Below the pieces are notes generated by a model. That model did no database searches. It was not told where the DNA came from and worked only from the letters and a program-made list of their open reading frames with translations. A DNA stretch of 56,440 bases from Palsa-892 sp035556215 (GTDB lineage: Bacteria > Pseudomonadota > Alphaproteobacteria > Rhizobiales > Xanthobacteraceae), in contig DATMFI010000006.1 of assembly GCA_035556215.1 (NCBI GenBank), forward strand, positions 1-56,440, written 5' to 3'. Position numbers and translations under genes: made by a program. Within the stretch, counting starts at the first letter, position 1. Every line of letters begins with the position of its first letter. Below, piece after piece: positions 21,882 through 30,735 of the stretch.

Positions 21882-22142
21882 ATGACCAGTTTTCGTTTTC
21901 GCCCCGGCCGCCTGCCGGCGCATTGCGCGGCGTTTGTAATGCCGTTTGTTCTGTCGATCCTGATGTCGTTCATTGTCTCGGGCGTATCGACGCTAAAGAG
22001 CCTCGGCATCAGCGCCGCTTTTCTCTCGACATGGCCATGGGCATGGCTGCTGTCGTGGCTTGTCGCCTTCCCGACGCTCTTGCTGGTGCTGCCGCTGGTG
22101 CGAAGAATTGTGAGCCTGGTCGTCGAGTCGGCTCCACGGTGA
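21882..22142 (+). CDS. DUF2798 small membrane protein
   Basis: An 86-residue protein with two hydrophobic helices (about residues 15-33, CAAFVMPFVLSILMSFIVSG; and 48-70, TWPWAWLLSWLVAFPTLLLVLPLVRRIV). This is the standard DUF2798 layout of two helices joined by a short loop that ends in an F-L-x-x-W motif, here FLSTWPWAW. AAAGGAG lies eight bases before the ATG. It is translated after the DUF2938 gene and ends with a strong terminator. The role is unknown; co-expression with DUF2938 under a MerR regulator suggests a stress- or compound-responsive membrane function. Confidence 0.85.
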   Translation: MTSFRFRPGRLPAHCAAFVMPFVLSILMSFIVSGVSTLKSLGISAAFLSTWPWAWLLSWLVAFPTLLLVLPLVRRIVSLVVESAPR

Positions 22143-22170
22143 TCGGCAGGCGCATTGCTCGCAAACAAAA

Positions 22171-22195
22171 ACCCCGGCACTCGCCGGGGTTTTTT
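22171..22195. terminator. Strong bidirectional terminator between DUF2798 and rpoD
   Basis: ACCCCGGC (22171-22178) pairs with GCCGGGGT (22183-22190) around ACTC, followed by TTTTTT on the plus strand. On the minus strand the stem is followed by TTTTTGTTT. It serves the convergent DUF2798 and rpoD transcripts. Confidence 0.88.
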
Positions 22196-22199
22196 ATTC

Positions 22200-24752
22200 T
22201 CAATTGTCGAGGAAGCTGCGCAATTTGCGCGACCGGCTCGGATGCTTGAGCTTGCGGAGCGCCTTCGCCTCGATCTGGCGGATGCGTTCGCGCGTCACCG
22301 AGAACTGCTGGCCGACCTCTTCCAGCGTGTGATCGGTGTTCATGCCGATGCCGAAGCGCATCCGGAGCACGCGCTCTTCGCGCGGCGTGAGCGAGGCGAG
22401 AACGCGCGTCGTCGTCTCGCGCAGATTCGACTGGATCGCGGCTTCGATCGGGAGAACCGCGTTCTTGTCCTCGATGAAATCGCCAAGGTGTGAATCTTCC
22501 TCGTCGCCGATCGGCGTTTCGAGCGAGATCGGCTCTTTGGCGATCTTCAGCACCTTGCGCACTTTTTCGAGCGGCATGCCGAGCTTTTCGGCAAGCTCCT
22601 CCGGCGTCGGCTCGCGGCCGATCTCGTGCAGCATCTGGCGCGACGTGCGGACGATCTTGTTGATCGTCTCGATCATGTGCACCGGAATGCGGATGGTGCG
22701 CGCCTGGTCGGCGATCGAGCGGGTGATCGCCTGGCGGATCCACCATGTCGCATAGGTCGAGAACTTGTAGCCGCGGCGGTACTCGAACTTATCGACCGCT
22801 TTCATGAGGCCGATATTGCCTTCCTGAATGAGGTCGAGGAACTGCAGGCCGCGGTTGGTGTATTTCTTGGCGATCGAGATGACGAGGCGGAGGTTCGCTT
22901 CCACCATCTCCTTCTTCGCCTGCCGCGCCTCGCGCTCGCCCTTCTGCACGAAGTGGACGATGCGGCGGAATTCCGAAATCTCGAGGCCGGTTTCGGTCGC
23001 GAGATTATGGATTTCCGAGCGGATTTCCTTGATGCGCTCCTTCTCGTGGGCGACATAACCCTTCCAGCCCTTGGCGCCGAGCTTGCTGACGCGCAGCAGC
23101 CACTTGGGATCGAGCTCCGAGCCCTGATAATTCTTCAGGAAGTCCTCGCGCTCGACACCGTGGCTTTCGGCGAGCCGCATCAGGCGGCCTTCATAGCCGA
23201 TCAGGCGGCGGTTGATGTCGTAGAGCATCTCGACCAGCGCATCGATGCGGCTCTGGTTGAGCGAGAGCGACTTCACGAGCGCGATCAGCTCTTCGCGCAG
23301 CTTCTTGGAGCGGCGCTCTTGCGAGGGCGACAGCGAGTCGTTCTTGAGTTTGAATTCGACGTTTTGATCCTGCAGCTTGCGAAGACGCTTGTAGGCATCG
23401 GCGACGCCGTCGAAGGTCGCGACGACCTTCGGCTTGAGCTCCGCTTCCATCGACGCGAGCGACATGGCGTTTTCCATGTCTTCTTCGTCTTCGTCCGGCT
23501 CGCCTTCCGGCTGGCCCGAAAGACCGGGGCGCTCCGGCGGCGCGGAAGGCGCGCGCTCGGCGGGCTCGGGCGGCGCCATCATGCCGTCGTCGGCGGCAGC
23601 CAGCTCCTGTTCGGTTTCAGGCGCGGCCGGCGCCTGCTTGGCTTCCGGTCCCGCGAAGGTCGCTTCGAGATCGATGATGTCGCGCAGCAAGACTTTTCCG
23701 GCGGCGAGTTCGTCGCGCCAGATGATGATGGCCTGGAAGGTCAGCGGGCTTTCGCACAGGCCCGCGATCATCGCTTCGCGGCCGGCCTCAATGCGCTTGG
23801 CGATAGCGATTTCGCCTTCACGCGACAGCAGCTCGACCGAGCCCATCTCGCGCAGATACATGCGCACCGGATCATCGGTGCGCTCGCCGGGCACCGACTT
23901 CTTCGTCGTCGCGAGCGACTTCGAACCGCCGCTCTCGACAAGATCGGTGCCGGTATCGTCATCATCGTCATCATCGTCGTCTTCTTCGGCTTCTTCGGCC
24001 TCGACGACATTGATGCCCATCTCGTTCAGCATAGCGAGCACGTCCTCGATCTTCTCGGACGTGACCTCTTCCGACGGCATTACTTCATTGAGTTGATCAT
24101 AGGTGACGTAGCCGCGCTTCTTTGCGCCGCGGATCATCTTCTTGACGGCAGCATCCGAAAGATCGAGGAGCGGCCCGGCTTCGGCATCACTCTCGGAGGA
24201 TGCGGCGGCGGTCTCTTCCTTCTGCTGCTTGGCGAGCGCCGCCTGATCTTTCGGCGAAGCGGATGCACCGGTGCCGGCGCCGACGGCTTCAGCCGCGCGG
24301 CGGATGGCATCGACGCTGATCTGCATGCGCGGCGCTTCTTCGGCGGGCGCGGGCTTGGCGGCCGCGGCCTTGGCGGCTTTCGGATCGGGTTTCTGCGCGG
24401 GAGCGATCGGCGCGTTCTTGCCGTGATCCTTCACCGGCTCTTTGCTTTTTGCTTTGGTATCGGTCTTCACGTTTTCTGCCTTGGCGGTTTTCGTTTCGGT
24501 CTTGGTTTCCGCCTTGGCTTCAACCTTGGCTCCGGACTTGACCGGCTTCTTCTCGGGCGCGGGCTTGCCGCCGACGAGCGCACGGAAAATCTTCGAGACG
24601 ACGCCGCCCTTTTCAGCCGTCTTGTCGGCCGAGGGCTTCTTCACAGGCGTCGAGCGGGTATCTTTCTTGGCAGCTACCTTCGTGGCGGAGGTGGCTTTCG
24701 CGCTCGCGGGCTTCTTCGCCGAACCCGCCTTGGTCTTTGCTTTGGAACTCAC
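22200..24752 (-). CDS. rpoD: RNA polymerase primary sigma factor RpoD with a long Lys/Ala-rich N-terminal extension
   Basis: The housekeeping sigma-70, 850 residues from GTG at 24752 (AGGA eight bases upstream). Region 1.1 begins near residue 194 (GPLLDLSDAAVKKMI). An acidic Asp run follows near 260. Region 2 contains ANLRLVISIAKKYTNRGLQFLDLIQEGNIGLMKAVDKFEYRRGYKFSTYATWWIRQAITR. Region 3 has the HMIETINK segment, and region 4 ends with TLEEVGQQFSVTRERIRQIEAKALRKLKHPSR. The first ~190 residues are a low-complexity Lys/Ala/Pro extension absent from typical RpoD. It is downstream of dnaG on the same strand with a 166-base gap, the classic dnaG-rpoD order. Confidence 0.95.
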   Translation of the reverse strand: MSSKAKTKAGSAKKPASAKATSATKVAAKKDTRSTPVKKPSADKTAEKGGVVSKIFRALVGGKPAPEKKPVKSGAKVEAKAETKTETKTAKAENVKTDTKAKSKEPVKDHGKNAPIAPAQKPDPKAAKAAAAKPAPAEEAPRMQISVDAIRRAAEAVGAGTGASASPKDQAALAKQQKEETAAASSESDAEAGPLLDLSDAAVKKMIRGAKKRGYVTYDQLNEVMPSEEVTSEKIEDVLAMLNEMGINVVEAEEAEEDDDDDDDDDTGTDLVESGGSKSLATTKKSVPGERTDDPVRMYLREMGSVELLSREGEIAIAKRIEAGREAMIAGLCESPLTFQAIIIWRDELAAGKVLLRDIIDLEATFAGPEAKQAPAAPETEQELAAADDGMMAPPEPAERAPSAPPERPGLSGQPEGEPDEDEEDMENAMSLASMEAELKPKVVATFDGVADAYKRLRKLQDQNVEFKLKNDSLSPSQERRSKKLREELIALVKSLSLNQSRIDALVEMLYDINRRLIGYEGRLMRLAESHGVEREDFLKNYQGSELDPKWLLRVSKLGAKGWKGYVAHEKERIKEIRSEIHNLATETGLEISEFRRIVHFVQKGEREARQAKKEMVEANLRLVISIAKKYTNRGLQFLDLIQEGNIGLMKAVDKFEYRRGYKFSTYATWWIRQAITRSIADQARTIRIPVHMIETINKIVRTSRQMLHEIGREPTPEELAEKLGMPLEKVRKVLKIAKEPISLETPIGDEEDSHLGDFIEDKNAVLPIEAAIQSNLRETTTRVLASLTPREERVLRMRFGIGMNTDHTLEEVGQQFSVTRERIRQIEAKALRKLKHPSRSRKLRSFLDN

Positions 24753-24918
24753 CGAAAAATCCTGTCTCTGATCTGCCGCCCGAGGGAACGCTTCAAGGAA
24801 ACGCTTCGAGGGGAACGCGGGGAGCAAAAGCCCCTCTACCCTAAGCGAGAAGAATCACACCCCTGGCCTATACCGATTCGTCGTTAACCAGCCCCTACAT
24901 CCCTGCCATTGCAGGCCC

Positions 24919-26853
24919 TCACATCGTGCGGATCGCGCGGCCGGATGGCTCGCCGAACCCCTCGATGAGGGCCTCTGTTCCCTCAAGCATGGCCAGACGC
25001 TTTTTCACGTCCTGTACCCATGCAAAATTGGTGTCATTTAGGTCGTTGCCGAGCGCCGCCTCGGCTTCGCGCAACTCCTTAGATAGCGCACGCATTTTTT
25101 GATGCAAGGTCACGATCTGCCGCCACCAGGCGGCGACATCCTCGGGCGCCGTTTCGCTACCAATTTCCCAATCGCCCTTGTGAGAAATGGCACGTTCCAT
25201 GCGTGTCACGAGTTCTTCGGCTCCGGCATCGCGCAATCGGGCTTTCAGCGCCTCCGCATCGCCCGCATGGCCCGAGGCCGCGGCCGCCAGTACCGCTTTT
25301 CGCAGGGATTCCGCGTCGTGATGGACAAAATCCATTTCGACGAATTCCTCCGCGTGTTCCGATAGCAGCCAGGGGTGGTTCATCACCGCAAGCAAGATTA
25401 GTGCCTCGCGCGGCGGAAGCGCCGAGCGATTGCCGCGCACGATCGAGCTCGCCGCAAGCTGAGCGCTCCGCGGCATCAGCGCCATTTTCGGGCTTTGCAG
25501 CCGGCCGGAGCCGCGGCCGGAAAAATTGCGCGAGGAAGAATATTGCTGCTCGAACCGGGCGCGCGGCACGAAGCGTGTTTCGACCGGTGCCAGCAGTTTG
25601 GCGAGCCGCGCCTTGAGGTCGTCGCGGTAATAGCGGCGCACCGTTTCATCGGCGATCATCCGCACGACTTCGCCAAGCCGCGCTTCGAGCGCCGCACGGC
25701 GCTCGGGTGTATCGAGGCGCGCGGTTTCCGTCTCGCGCAGCCACAGCATTTCGGAGAGCGGCTTTGCGGCAGCGAGCACCTCGCGCATCGCTTCGGCGCC
25801 GCCCGCGCGAATGAGATCGTCGGGATCCTGTCCCTCGGGAAGAAGCGCGAACAACAGGCTCTGTCCCGGCTTCAGAAGCGGCAGCGCGAGCTCAGCTGCG
25901 CGATAAGCCGCGCGCCGTCCGGCCTTGTCGCCATCGAAACACAGGATCGGCTCCGATTGCATCCGCCACAAGAGCGCGAGCTGATCTTCGGTGAGCGCGG
26001 TGCCGAGCGGCGCGACGGTACCCGTAAAGCCCGCCGATACCATCGCGATCACATCGACATAACCTTCGACGACGATGAGCGGCGCATCCTTCTGCGTCGC
26101 CGCACGCGCATTCGCGCCGTTATAGAGCAGCCAGCCTTTGTGAAAGAGTGGCGTCTCCGGCGAGTTGAGATATTTCGCCTGCACATCGGCCGAAAGCGCG
26201 CGCCCGCCGAAGCCGACGACGCGGCCCTTGAAATCGGTGATCGGAAACATCACGCGCTCGCGGAAGCGATCGTAAGGCACCGGAATGTCGTCGCCCGCGA
26301 TGATCAATCCCGCCTCGATCATGTCTTCGTTGGAGACGCCCTTGCCGCCGAGATATTCCTTGAGCGCGAAGCGCTCGGCCGTCGCGTAGCCGATCCGGAA
26401 ACGCGCCTGCGTCTCGGGCGTCAGCTCGCGATCGGCAAGATAGCCGCGCGCCCGCGCGCCGGTGCGCGCCTGCAGATTCTCCTCGAAGAATTTGGCGGCA
26501 AGCTCGACGACATCGTAAAGCGTCTTCTTCTTTTGCTCGCGCCGCTCCTCGTCGGGCCCCGCGACGGGAATGGCAACGCCCGCCATGTTGGCGAGCCGCT
26601 CGACGGCTTCGCGGAACGACACGCCTTCGGTCAGCATCAGGAAGTCGAAGATCGAGCCGTTCTTGCCCGACGAGAAATCGAACCACATGCCCTTCTGGTC
26701 GTTCACGAAGAACGACGGCGTCTTTTCCGAATTGAACGGCGACAGCCCGCGCCATTCGCGCCCGGCCTTCTTGAGCTGGACGCGCTTGCGCACGACGTCC
26801 GATACCGGCAGCCGGGCGCGGATTTCATCGAGGAAGGACTGCGAAAAGCGCAT
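24919..26853 (-). CDS. dnaG: DNA primase DnaG
   Basis: A 644-residue primase that makes RNA primers at replication forks. The N-terminal CHC2-type region (about residues 30-65) reads GLSPFNSEKTPSF and FDFSSGKNGSIFDF. The four zinc-ligand positions are Ser, Asn, Asp and Ser instead of Cys/His, as in several alphaproteobacterial primases. The TOPRIM part carries PLIVVEGYVDVIAM near residue 260 (catalytic Glu), ALTEDQLALLW, and ILCFDGDKAGRRAAYRAAE with the metal Asp residues. The C-terminal ~150 residues are the helical DnaB-interaction domain. It lies upstream of rpoD in the same direction and may share a message with it. Confidence 0.95.
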   Translation of the reverse strand: MRFSQSFLDEIRARLPVSDVVRKRVQLKKAGREWRGLSPFNSEKTPSFFVNDQKGMWFDFSSGKNGSIFDFLMLTEGVSFREAVERLANMAGVAIPVAGPDEERREQKKKTLYDVVELAAKFFEENLQARTGARARGYLADRELTPETQARFRIGYATAERFALKEYLGGKGVSNEDMIEAGLIIAGDDIPVPYDRFRERVMFPITDFKGRVVGFGGRALSADVQAKYLNSPETPLFHKGWLLYNGANARAATQKDAPLIVVEGYVDVIAMVSAGFTGTVAPLGTALTEDQLALLWRMQSEPILCFDGDKAGRRAAYRAAELALPLLKPGQSLLFALLPEGQDPDDLIRAGGAEAMREVLAAAKPLSEMLWLRETETARLDTPERRAALEARLGEVVRMIADETVRRYYRDDLKARLAKLLAPVETRFVPRARFEQQYSSSRNFSGRGSGRLQSPKMALMPRSAQLAASSIVRGNRSALPPREALILLAVMNHPWLLSEHAEEFVEMDFVHHDAESLRKAVLAAAASGHAGDAEALKARLRDAGAEELVTRMERAISHKGDWEIGSETAPEDVAAWWRQIVTLHQKMRALSKELREAEAALGNDLNDTNFAWVQDVKKRLAMLEGTEALIEGFGEPSGRAIRTM

Positions 26854-27000
26854 GTAATGATTTAGGCGGCGGATCGCTCCACCGCCACCTCAATTTCCCG
26901 GACACTTCTTACATTATCGAATAGAGCGGCAGGCTGCCGAAAGGCCGCCTTGCCGGAACCCGGCGCCGATACCCGCTGTCACCGCTATTCACAGCCCATT

Positions 27001-27930
27001 TCAGCCCAGTTTTGCAATGTATTCGACCATCCGCTTGCGCATGGCCGCATCGGGCATGCGGCCGCGTCCGGCGCCCAGATTATCCAGCATATGCTCTTTT
27101 TTCGTGGTGCCGGGTATCACCGCCGTCACCGCCTCGTGCGAGACGAGGAATTTCAGGAAAAACTGGCCCCAGCTCCTGGCGTCGAATTCCGCCGCCCAAT
27201 CGGGGAGCGGCTTGCCGCGCACCAGCCTGAACAGGCTCGCCCGTCCGAACGGCAGATTGCAGAGCACGGCGGCACCCGCATCCTTCGCCGCCGGCAACAC
27301 GCGCGCTTCGCATTCGAGATCGTTGATCGAATAATTGACCTGCACGAAGTCGGGTTTCTCGCGCGCGGCGCAGGCCGCGACCGCGTCGTGATCGTTGTCG
27401 AACGAAGTCGTGATGCCGATGTAGCGGCATAGCCCCTGCGCCTTCCATTCGCGATAGAGCGCAAGGCTCTGCTTCGGATCGCGCACATTGTGAAGCTGCA
27501 GGAGATCGACCTTCGGCGTCTTCAGAAGTTTCAGCGAGCGCTGGAATTCCGCGACGCTCGAAGCCTTGTCGAGCACACGAACTTTCGTCGCGATGAACAG
27601 CCTGTCGCGCAGCTTCGTTTCCGCCGCAAGATCGCCGATGACGCCTTCCGCCCTGCCGTAGCTCGACGCCGTATCGACGAGCGAACCGCCGCCCGCCACC
27701 AGCGTCTCCAGCACTTCACGACGCTGTGCGCGCTCGGCGGCATCCTCGCCGACATTGAAAACGATCGCCGTGCCAAGCCCGACAACCGGCAGCATCTCGC
27801 CGCTGTGCGGGATTTTCTTTTTCAGGATGGCCGCCTCTTGCGCCGAGGCGGGCAGCGCGGATGAAACCGCGAGCGCGCCGGCGCCGGCAATGACGTCTCG
27901 TCTCGAAGGATGGCAGCGAAGCTTTGGCAT
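27001..27930 (-). CDS. Aldo/keto reductase with Tat signal
   Basis: A 309-residue protein. The N-terminus has a twin-arginine signal (HPSRRDVIAGAGALAVSSALPASA), so it is likely exported folded with its cofactor. The aldo/keto reductase barrel follows, with the tetrad: Asp in LVDTASSYG, Tyr in the same SSYGRAE segment, Lys in FIATKVRV and His in LLQLHNVRD. Later parts have YIGITTSFDND, PDFVQVNYSIND and VTAVIPGTTKKEHMLDNL. These enzymes reduce carbonyl groups using NADPH; a periplasmic member is unusual in needing a nicotinamide source there. It is followed on the same strand by the VOC and dnaG regions but separated by gaps. Confidence 0.9.
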   Translation of the reverse strand: MPKLRCHPSRRDVIAGAGALAVSSALPASAQEAAILKKKIPHSGEMLPVVGLGTAIVFNVGEDAAERAQRREVLETLVAGGGSLVDTASSYGRAEGVIGDLAAETKLRDRLFIATKVRVLDKASSVAEFQRSLKLLKTPKVDLLQLHNVRDPKQSLALYREWKAQGLCRYIGITTSFDNDHDAVAACAAREKPDFVQVNYSINDLECEARVLPAAKDAGAAVLCNLPFGRASLFRLVRGKPLPDWAAEFDARSWGQFFLKFLVSHEAVTAVIPGTTKKEHMLDNLGAGRGRMPDAAMRKRMVEYIAKLG

Positions 27931-27954
27931 CGAAACCTCCCGGTAGGCGTGACT

Positions 27955-28353
27955 TTATTTCAGGTTGATCTGCCAGGACACGCCGTAGCGATCGACGAGC
28001 CAGGCGAAGCGGCGGCTGAAATCGTATTCGCCGAGCGGCATCAGGAATTTTCCGCCTTCCGCGAGCGCTGTGGCGAGCCGGTCGACCTCCGCTTCCGAGT
28101 CGCTCTCGATGAACAGCGAGTGCGACGGCGTAAATTCGAAAGCATGTTTGACCGGGCTGTCGAAAACCCGGATCTCCTGGCCGGCGATGGAGAACACCGC
28201 TGTCTTGACCGTGCCCTCGGCGCTCGCCTCGCCTTTCCCGAACGGTTTGAACTCGAGCACTTTTCCGCCGGGAAACAGCGAAACGTAAAAACGCATCGCC
28301 GCCTCGGCATCCTTGTTCTGAAACATCAGGAAAGGACGGACGGAATGCGCCAT
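27955..28353 (-). CDS. VOC superfamily protein (PhnB-like)
   Basis: A 132-residue protein of the vicinal oxygen chelate superfamily, PhnB-like branch. It starts VRPFLMFQNKDAEAAMRFYVSLFPGG, typical of this branch, then VFSIAGQEIRVFDSP and FEFTPSHSLFIES. The last part is EVDRLATALAEGGKFLMPLGEYDFSRRFAWLVDRYGVSWQINL, the second beta-alpha-beta-beta-beta unit. The function is not assigned; PhnB-like proteins lack a proven activity in most bacteria. It lies 10 bases from the end of the yqeY gene on the same strand and 24 bases before the aldo/keto reductase gene. Confidence 0.9.
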   Translation of the reverse strand: MAHSVRPFLMFQNKDAEAAMRFYVSLFPGGKVLEFKPFGKGEASAEGTVKTAVFSIAGQEIRVFDSPVKHAFEFTPSHSLFIESDSEAEVDRLATALAEGGKFLMPLGEYDFSRRFAWLVDRYGVSWQINLK

Positions 28354-28363
28354 GAAATCTCCT

Positions 28364-28816
28364 TTAGCCCGCGAGCAGGCTCTTCACCGCGCCGCTCGCC
28401 TTGCCGAAATCCATCTTGCCGGCATAAGCCGCCTTTAATGCGGCCATCACCCTGCCCATGTCCTTGACGCCGGAGGCGCCTTCCCTGGCGATGATCTCGG
28501 CGATCGCCGCCTTCATCTCGGCGTCCGACATCTGTGCCGGGAGAAACGCCTTGATGACCTCGATCTCGTCCTTCTCCTGCTTGGCAAGCTCGGCGCGGCC
28601 GCCCTTTTCGTAGAGCTCGACCGAGTCCTGCCGCTGCTTGATGAGCTTTTGCAGGATGCCGAGAATCGCGTCGTCGTCGAGCGGGCCCTTGCCGGTGCGC
28701 GCCTCGATATCGGCGTTCTTGATGGCGGCACTCACCATCCGGAGCGTCGAAAGCTTGAGCTTGTCGCCCGATTTCATGGCTTCTTTGGTGGCGTCGTTGA
28801 GTTTTTCGCGCAGCAC
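28364..28816 (-). CDS. yqeY: GatB/YqeY domain protein
   Basis: A 150-residue YqeY protein (GTG start at 28816) with the helical LREKLNDATKEAMKSGDKLKLSTLRMVSAAIKNADIEARTGK N-terminal half and the GatB-like C-terminal half (LPAQMSDAEMKAAIAEIIAREG, KDMGRVMAALKAAYAGKMDFGKASGAVKSLL). This resembles the tRNA-contacting tail of GatB, but the cellular role is unclear. In many bacteria yqeY precedes dnaG and rpoD. Here the order is kept but VOC and aldo/keto reductase genes lie between. It is divergent from carA, sharing a 60-base promoter region. Confidence 0.92.
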   Translation of the reverse strand: MLREKLNDATKEAMKSGDKLKLSTLRMVSAAIKNADIEARTGKGPLDDDAILGILQKLIKQRQDSVELYEKGGRAELAKQEKDEIEVIKAFLPAQMSDAEMKAAIAEIIAREGASGVKDMGRVMAALKAAYAGKMDFGKASGAVKSLLAG

Positions 28817-28876
28817 TGTGGACCTCGCCTAATGTCGCTTTGACGCGCCGAAACGCTGGGGCTATGTAAGCCGCTC

Positions 28877-30064
28877 ATGAACACGAAACAAGCTGAGCCC
28901 GGCTGGTCGGAACCCGTCCCGACCGCGCTGTTAGTGCTGGCTGACGGCACTGTTCTCGAAGGATTCGGCCTCGGTGCCGTGGGCCAGGCGGTTGGCGAAG
29001 TCTGCTTCAACACCGCCATGACAGGTTACGAAGAAATCCTGACCGACCCTTCCTATGCCGGCCAGATCATCACTTTCACCTTCCCCCATATCGGCAACGT
29101 CGGCACCAACGACGAGGATATCGAGACGGTGAACATGGCCGCCGCCCACGGCGCGCGCGGCGTGGTGCTGCACTCGGCGATCACCGATCCCTCGAACTAT
29201 CGCGCAAGCCGCCATCTCGACGCCTGGCTGAAGGCCCGCAACATCATCGGCCTCGGCGGCATCGACACCCGCGCGCTCACCGCACTCATCCGCGAGAAGG
29301 GCATGCCGAATGCCGTGATCGCACACGCCCCTGACGGCAAGTTCGATCTCGATGCATTGAAGAAAGAAGCCGCCGACTGGCCCGGCCTCGTCGGCATGGA
29401 TCTCGTGCCGATGGTGACGACCGCCCAGCGCTACGACTGGGACGAGACGACCTGGCAATGGGGCAAGGGCTACGGCCGCGAGAAAGATCCGAAATACAAT
29501 GTCGTCGCCATCGACTATGGCGTGAAGCGCAACATCCTGCGGCTTTTGGCGAGCAATGGCTGCAAGGTGACGGTGGTGCCGGCGACGACTTCCGCCGAGG
29601 ACATTCTCGCCATGAAGCCGGACGGCGTCTTTCTCTCGAACGGCCCCGGCGATCCGGCCGAAACCGGCAAATATGCCGTGCCGGTCATCCAGAAGATCAT
29701 CGCGTCAGGCACGCCGACCTTCGGAATCTGCTTAGGCCACCAGATGCTTGGGCTGGCTGTCGGCGCAAAGACGATGAAGATGCATCAGGGCCATCACGGC
29801 GCCAACCATCCGGTGAAGGATCTCACCACCGGCAAGGTCGAAATCACCTCGATGAACCACGGCTTCGCGGTCGATAGCAAAACGCTGCCGAAGGATGCCG
29901 AGCAGACGCATGTTTCGCTGTTCGACGGCTCGAACGCCGGCATTCAGCTAAGCGGCAAGCCGGTGTTCTCGGTGCAGTATCACCCCGAAGCCTCGCCCGG
30001 CCCGCGCGACTCGCGCTATCTCTTCGAGCGCTTCACCGGCCTGATGGAAAAGCACGCGCGATAA
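28877..30064 (+). CDS. carA: Carbamoyl-phosphate synthase small subunit
   Basis: A 395-residue glutaminase subunit that feeds ammonia to CarB for arginine and pyrimidine synthesis. The N-terminal domain has ALLVLADGTVLEGFGLGA and FNTAMTGYEEILTDPSYAGQIITFTFPHIGN. The C-terminal class I glutamine amidotransferase has FLSNGPGDP, the nucleophile cysteine in FGICLGHQMLGLA and the catalytic His/Glu in VQYHPEASPGP. Length and motifs are complete. It is divergent from yqeY and separated from carB by four other genes, so the two subunits are not in one operon. Confidence 0.97.
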   Translation: MNTKQAEPGWSEPVPTALLVLADGTVLEGFGLGAVGQAVGEVCFNTAMTGYEEILTDPSYAGQIITFTFPHIGNVGTNDEDIETVNMAAAHGARGVVLHSAITDPSNYRASRHLDAWLKARNIIGLGGIDTRALTALIREKGMPNAVIAHAPDGKFDLDALKKEAADWPGLVGMDLVPMVTTAQRYDWDETTWQWGKGYGREKDPKYNVVAIDYGVKRNILRLLASNGCKVTVVPATTSAEDILAMKPDGVFLSNGPGDPAETGKYAVPVIQKIIASGTPTFGICLGHQMLGLAVGAKTMKMHQGHHGANHPVKDLTTGKVEITSMNHGFAVDSKTLPKDAEQTHVSLFDGSNAGIQLSGKPVFSVQYHPEASPGPRDSRYLFERFTGLMEKHAR

Positions 30065-30628
30065 TCAAAGCCCGAAGAACCGGAACGCGCGCTTCTTGCT
30101 GCGGAAATCGCGCCGGCGGATGTCTTCCGCCGGCAGCGCATGGTAGCCGAGCTTTTCGGCATCCTTCGCGAGCCGCCCTTCTGTCACCTCGTTGACGCTG
30201 ACGATCCGGTCGTGACAGGCCGCCCAGTATTCGATCTGTGCGTTGATGGCGGAGCCCGCCGTCTCCGCGGCGATATTCAGCATATGGGCGGAAAACTTCT
30301 TGCCGTTATACAAAATGATCGCCGGCTTCTCCGTCGAGCAGAAGGCGTAGCTCACGCGCACGAGGCCGAAGCTGTCGGGCGACGGAACTGCCTGCGGATC
30401 GGTACCCCTGGCGACCGGCACGACGACCGAGCGCGACTTGACCTCGATCATCCGGCCCTGCGCATTCTGGGCGATCCGCCGCTTGGTGACGATCTTGGTG
30501 AAGGTGCACTCGTCGCTCCGGCAGCGCTCGCGCAGCAGCATCTCCGGCTGCGCCGCGAGCAGCGGCCCCGAAAAGAGCGGTCCGGACAGGGCTAAAATCA
30601 CGAAGGCGCTTGCCAGCTGTTTCTTCAT
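30065..30628 (-). CDS. Exported protein of unknown function
   Basis: A 187-residue protein starting at ATG 30628 with AAGGAACC four bases upstream. The signal peptide is MKKQLASAFVILALSGPLFSGPLLAA. The mature part has cysteines in ERCRSDECTFTKI, YAFCSTEKP and YWAACHDRI, which could form two disulfides. ALLYNGKK-like and VVVPVARGTDP segments suggest a beta-rich fold. I do not recognise the family. Its stop abuts the carA stop (convergent genes), and it is divergent from the methyltransferase gene, with 107 bases in between for two promoters. Confidence 0.75.
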   Translation of the reverse strand: MKKQLASAFVILALSGPLFSGPLLAAQPEMLLRERCRSDECTFTKIVTKRRIAQNAQGRMIEVKSRSVVVPVARGTDPQAVPSPDSFGLVRVSYAFCSTEKPAIILYNGKKFSAHMLNIAAETAGSAINAQIEYWAACHDRIVSVNEVTEGRLAKDAEKLGYHALPAEDIRRRDFRSKKRAFRFFGL

Positions 30629-30735
30629 TGCAGGTTCCTTGAGGCAGCCTTTATAGCACGAAGCCGGCGTGCCGCACCGCGTGGCAAATGCCGTTATCGC
30701 GTGGCAATCTCGCGGCCGGCGCAAAGGAGAGGATC

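Noticed and set aside
22626..24887. 753-residue plus-strand open frame
   Set aside because: It is antisense to rpoD and results from GC-rich codon use; its protein has the His/Arg/Leu bias of a complement frame.
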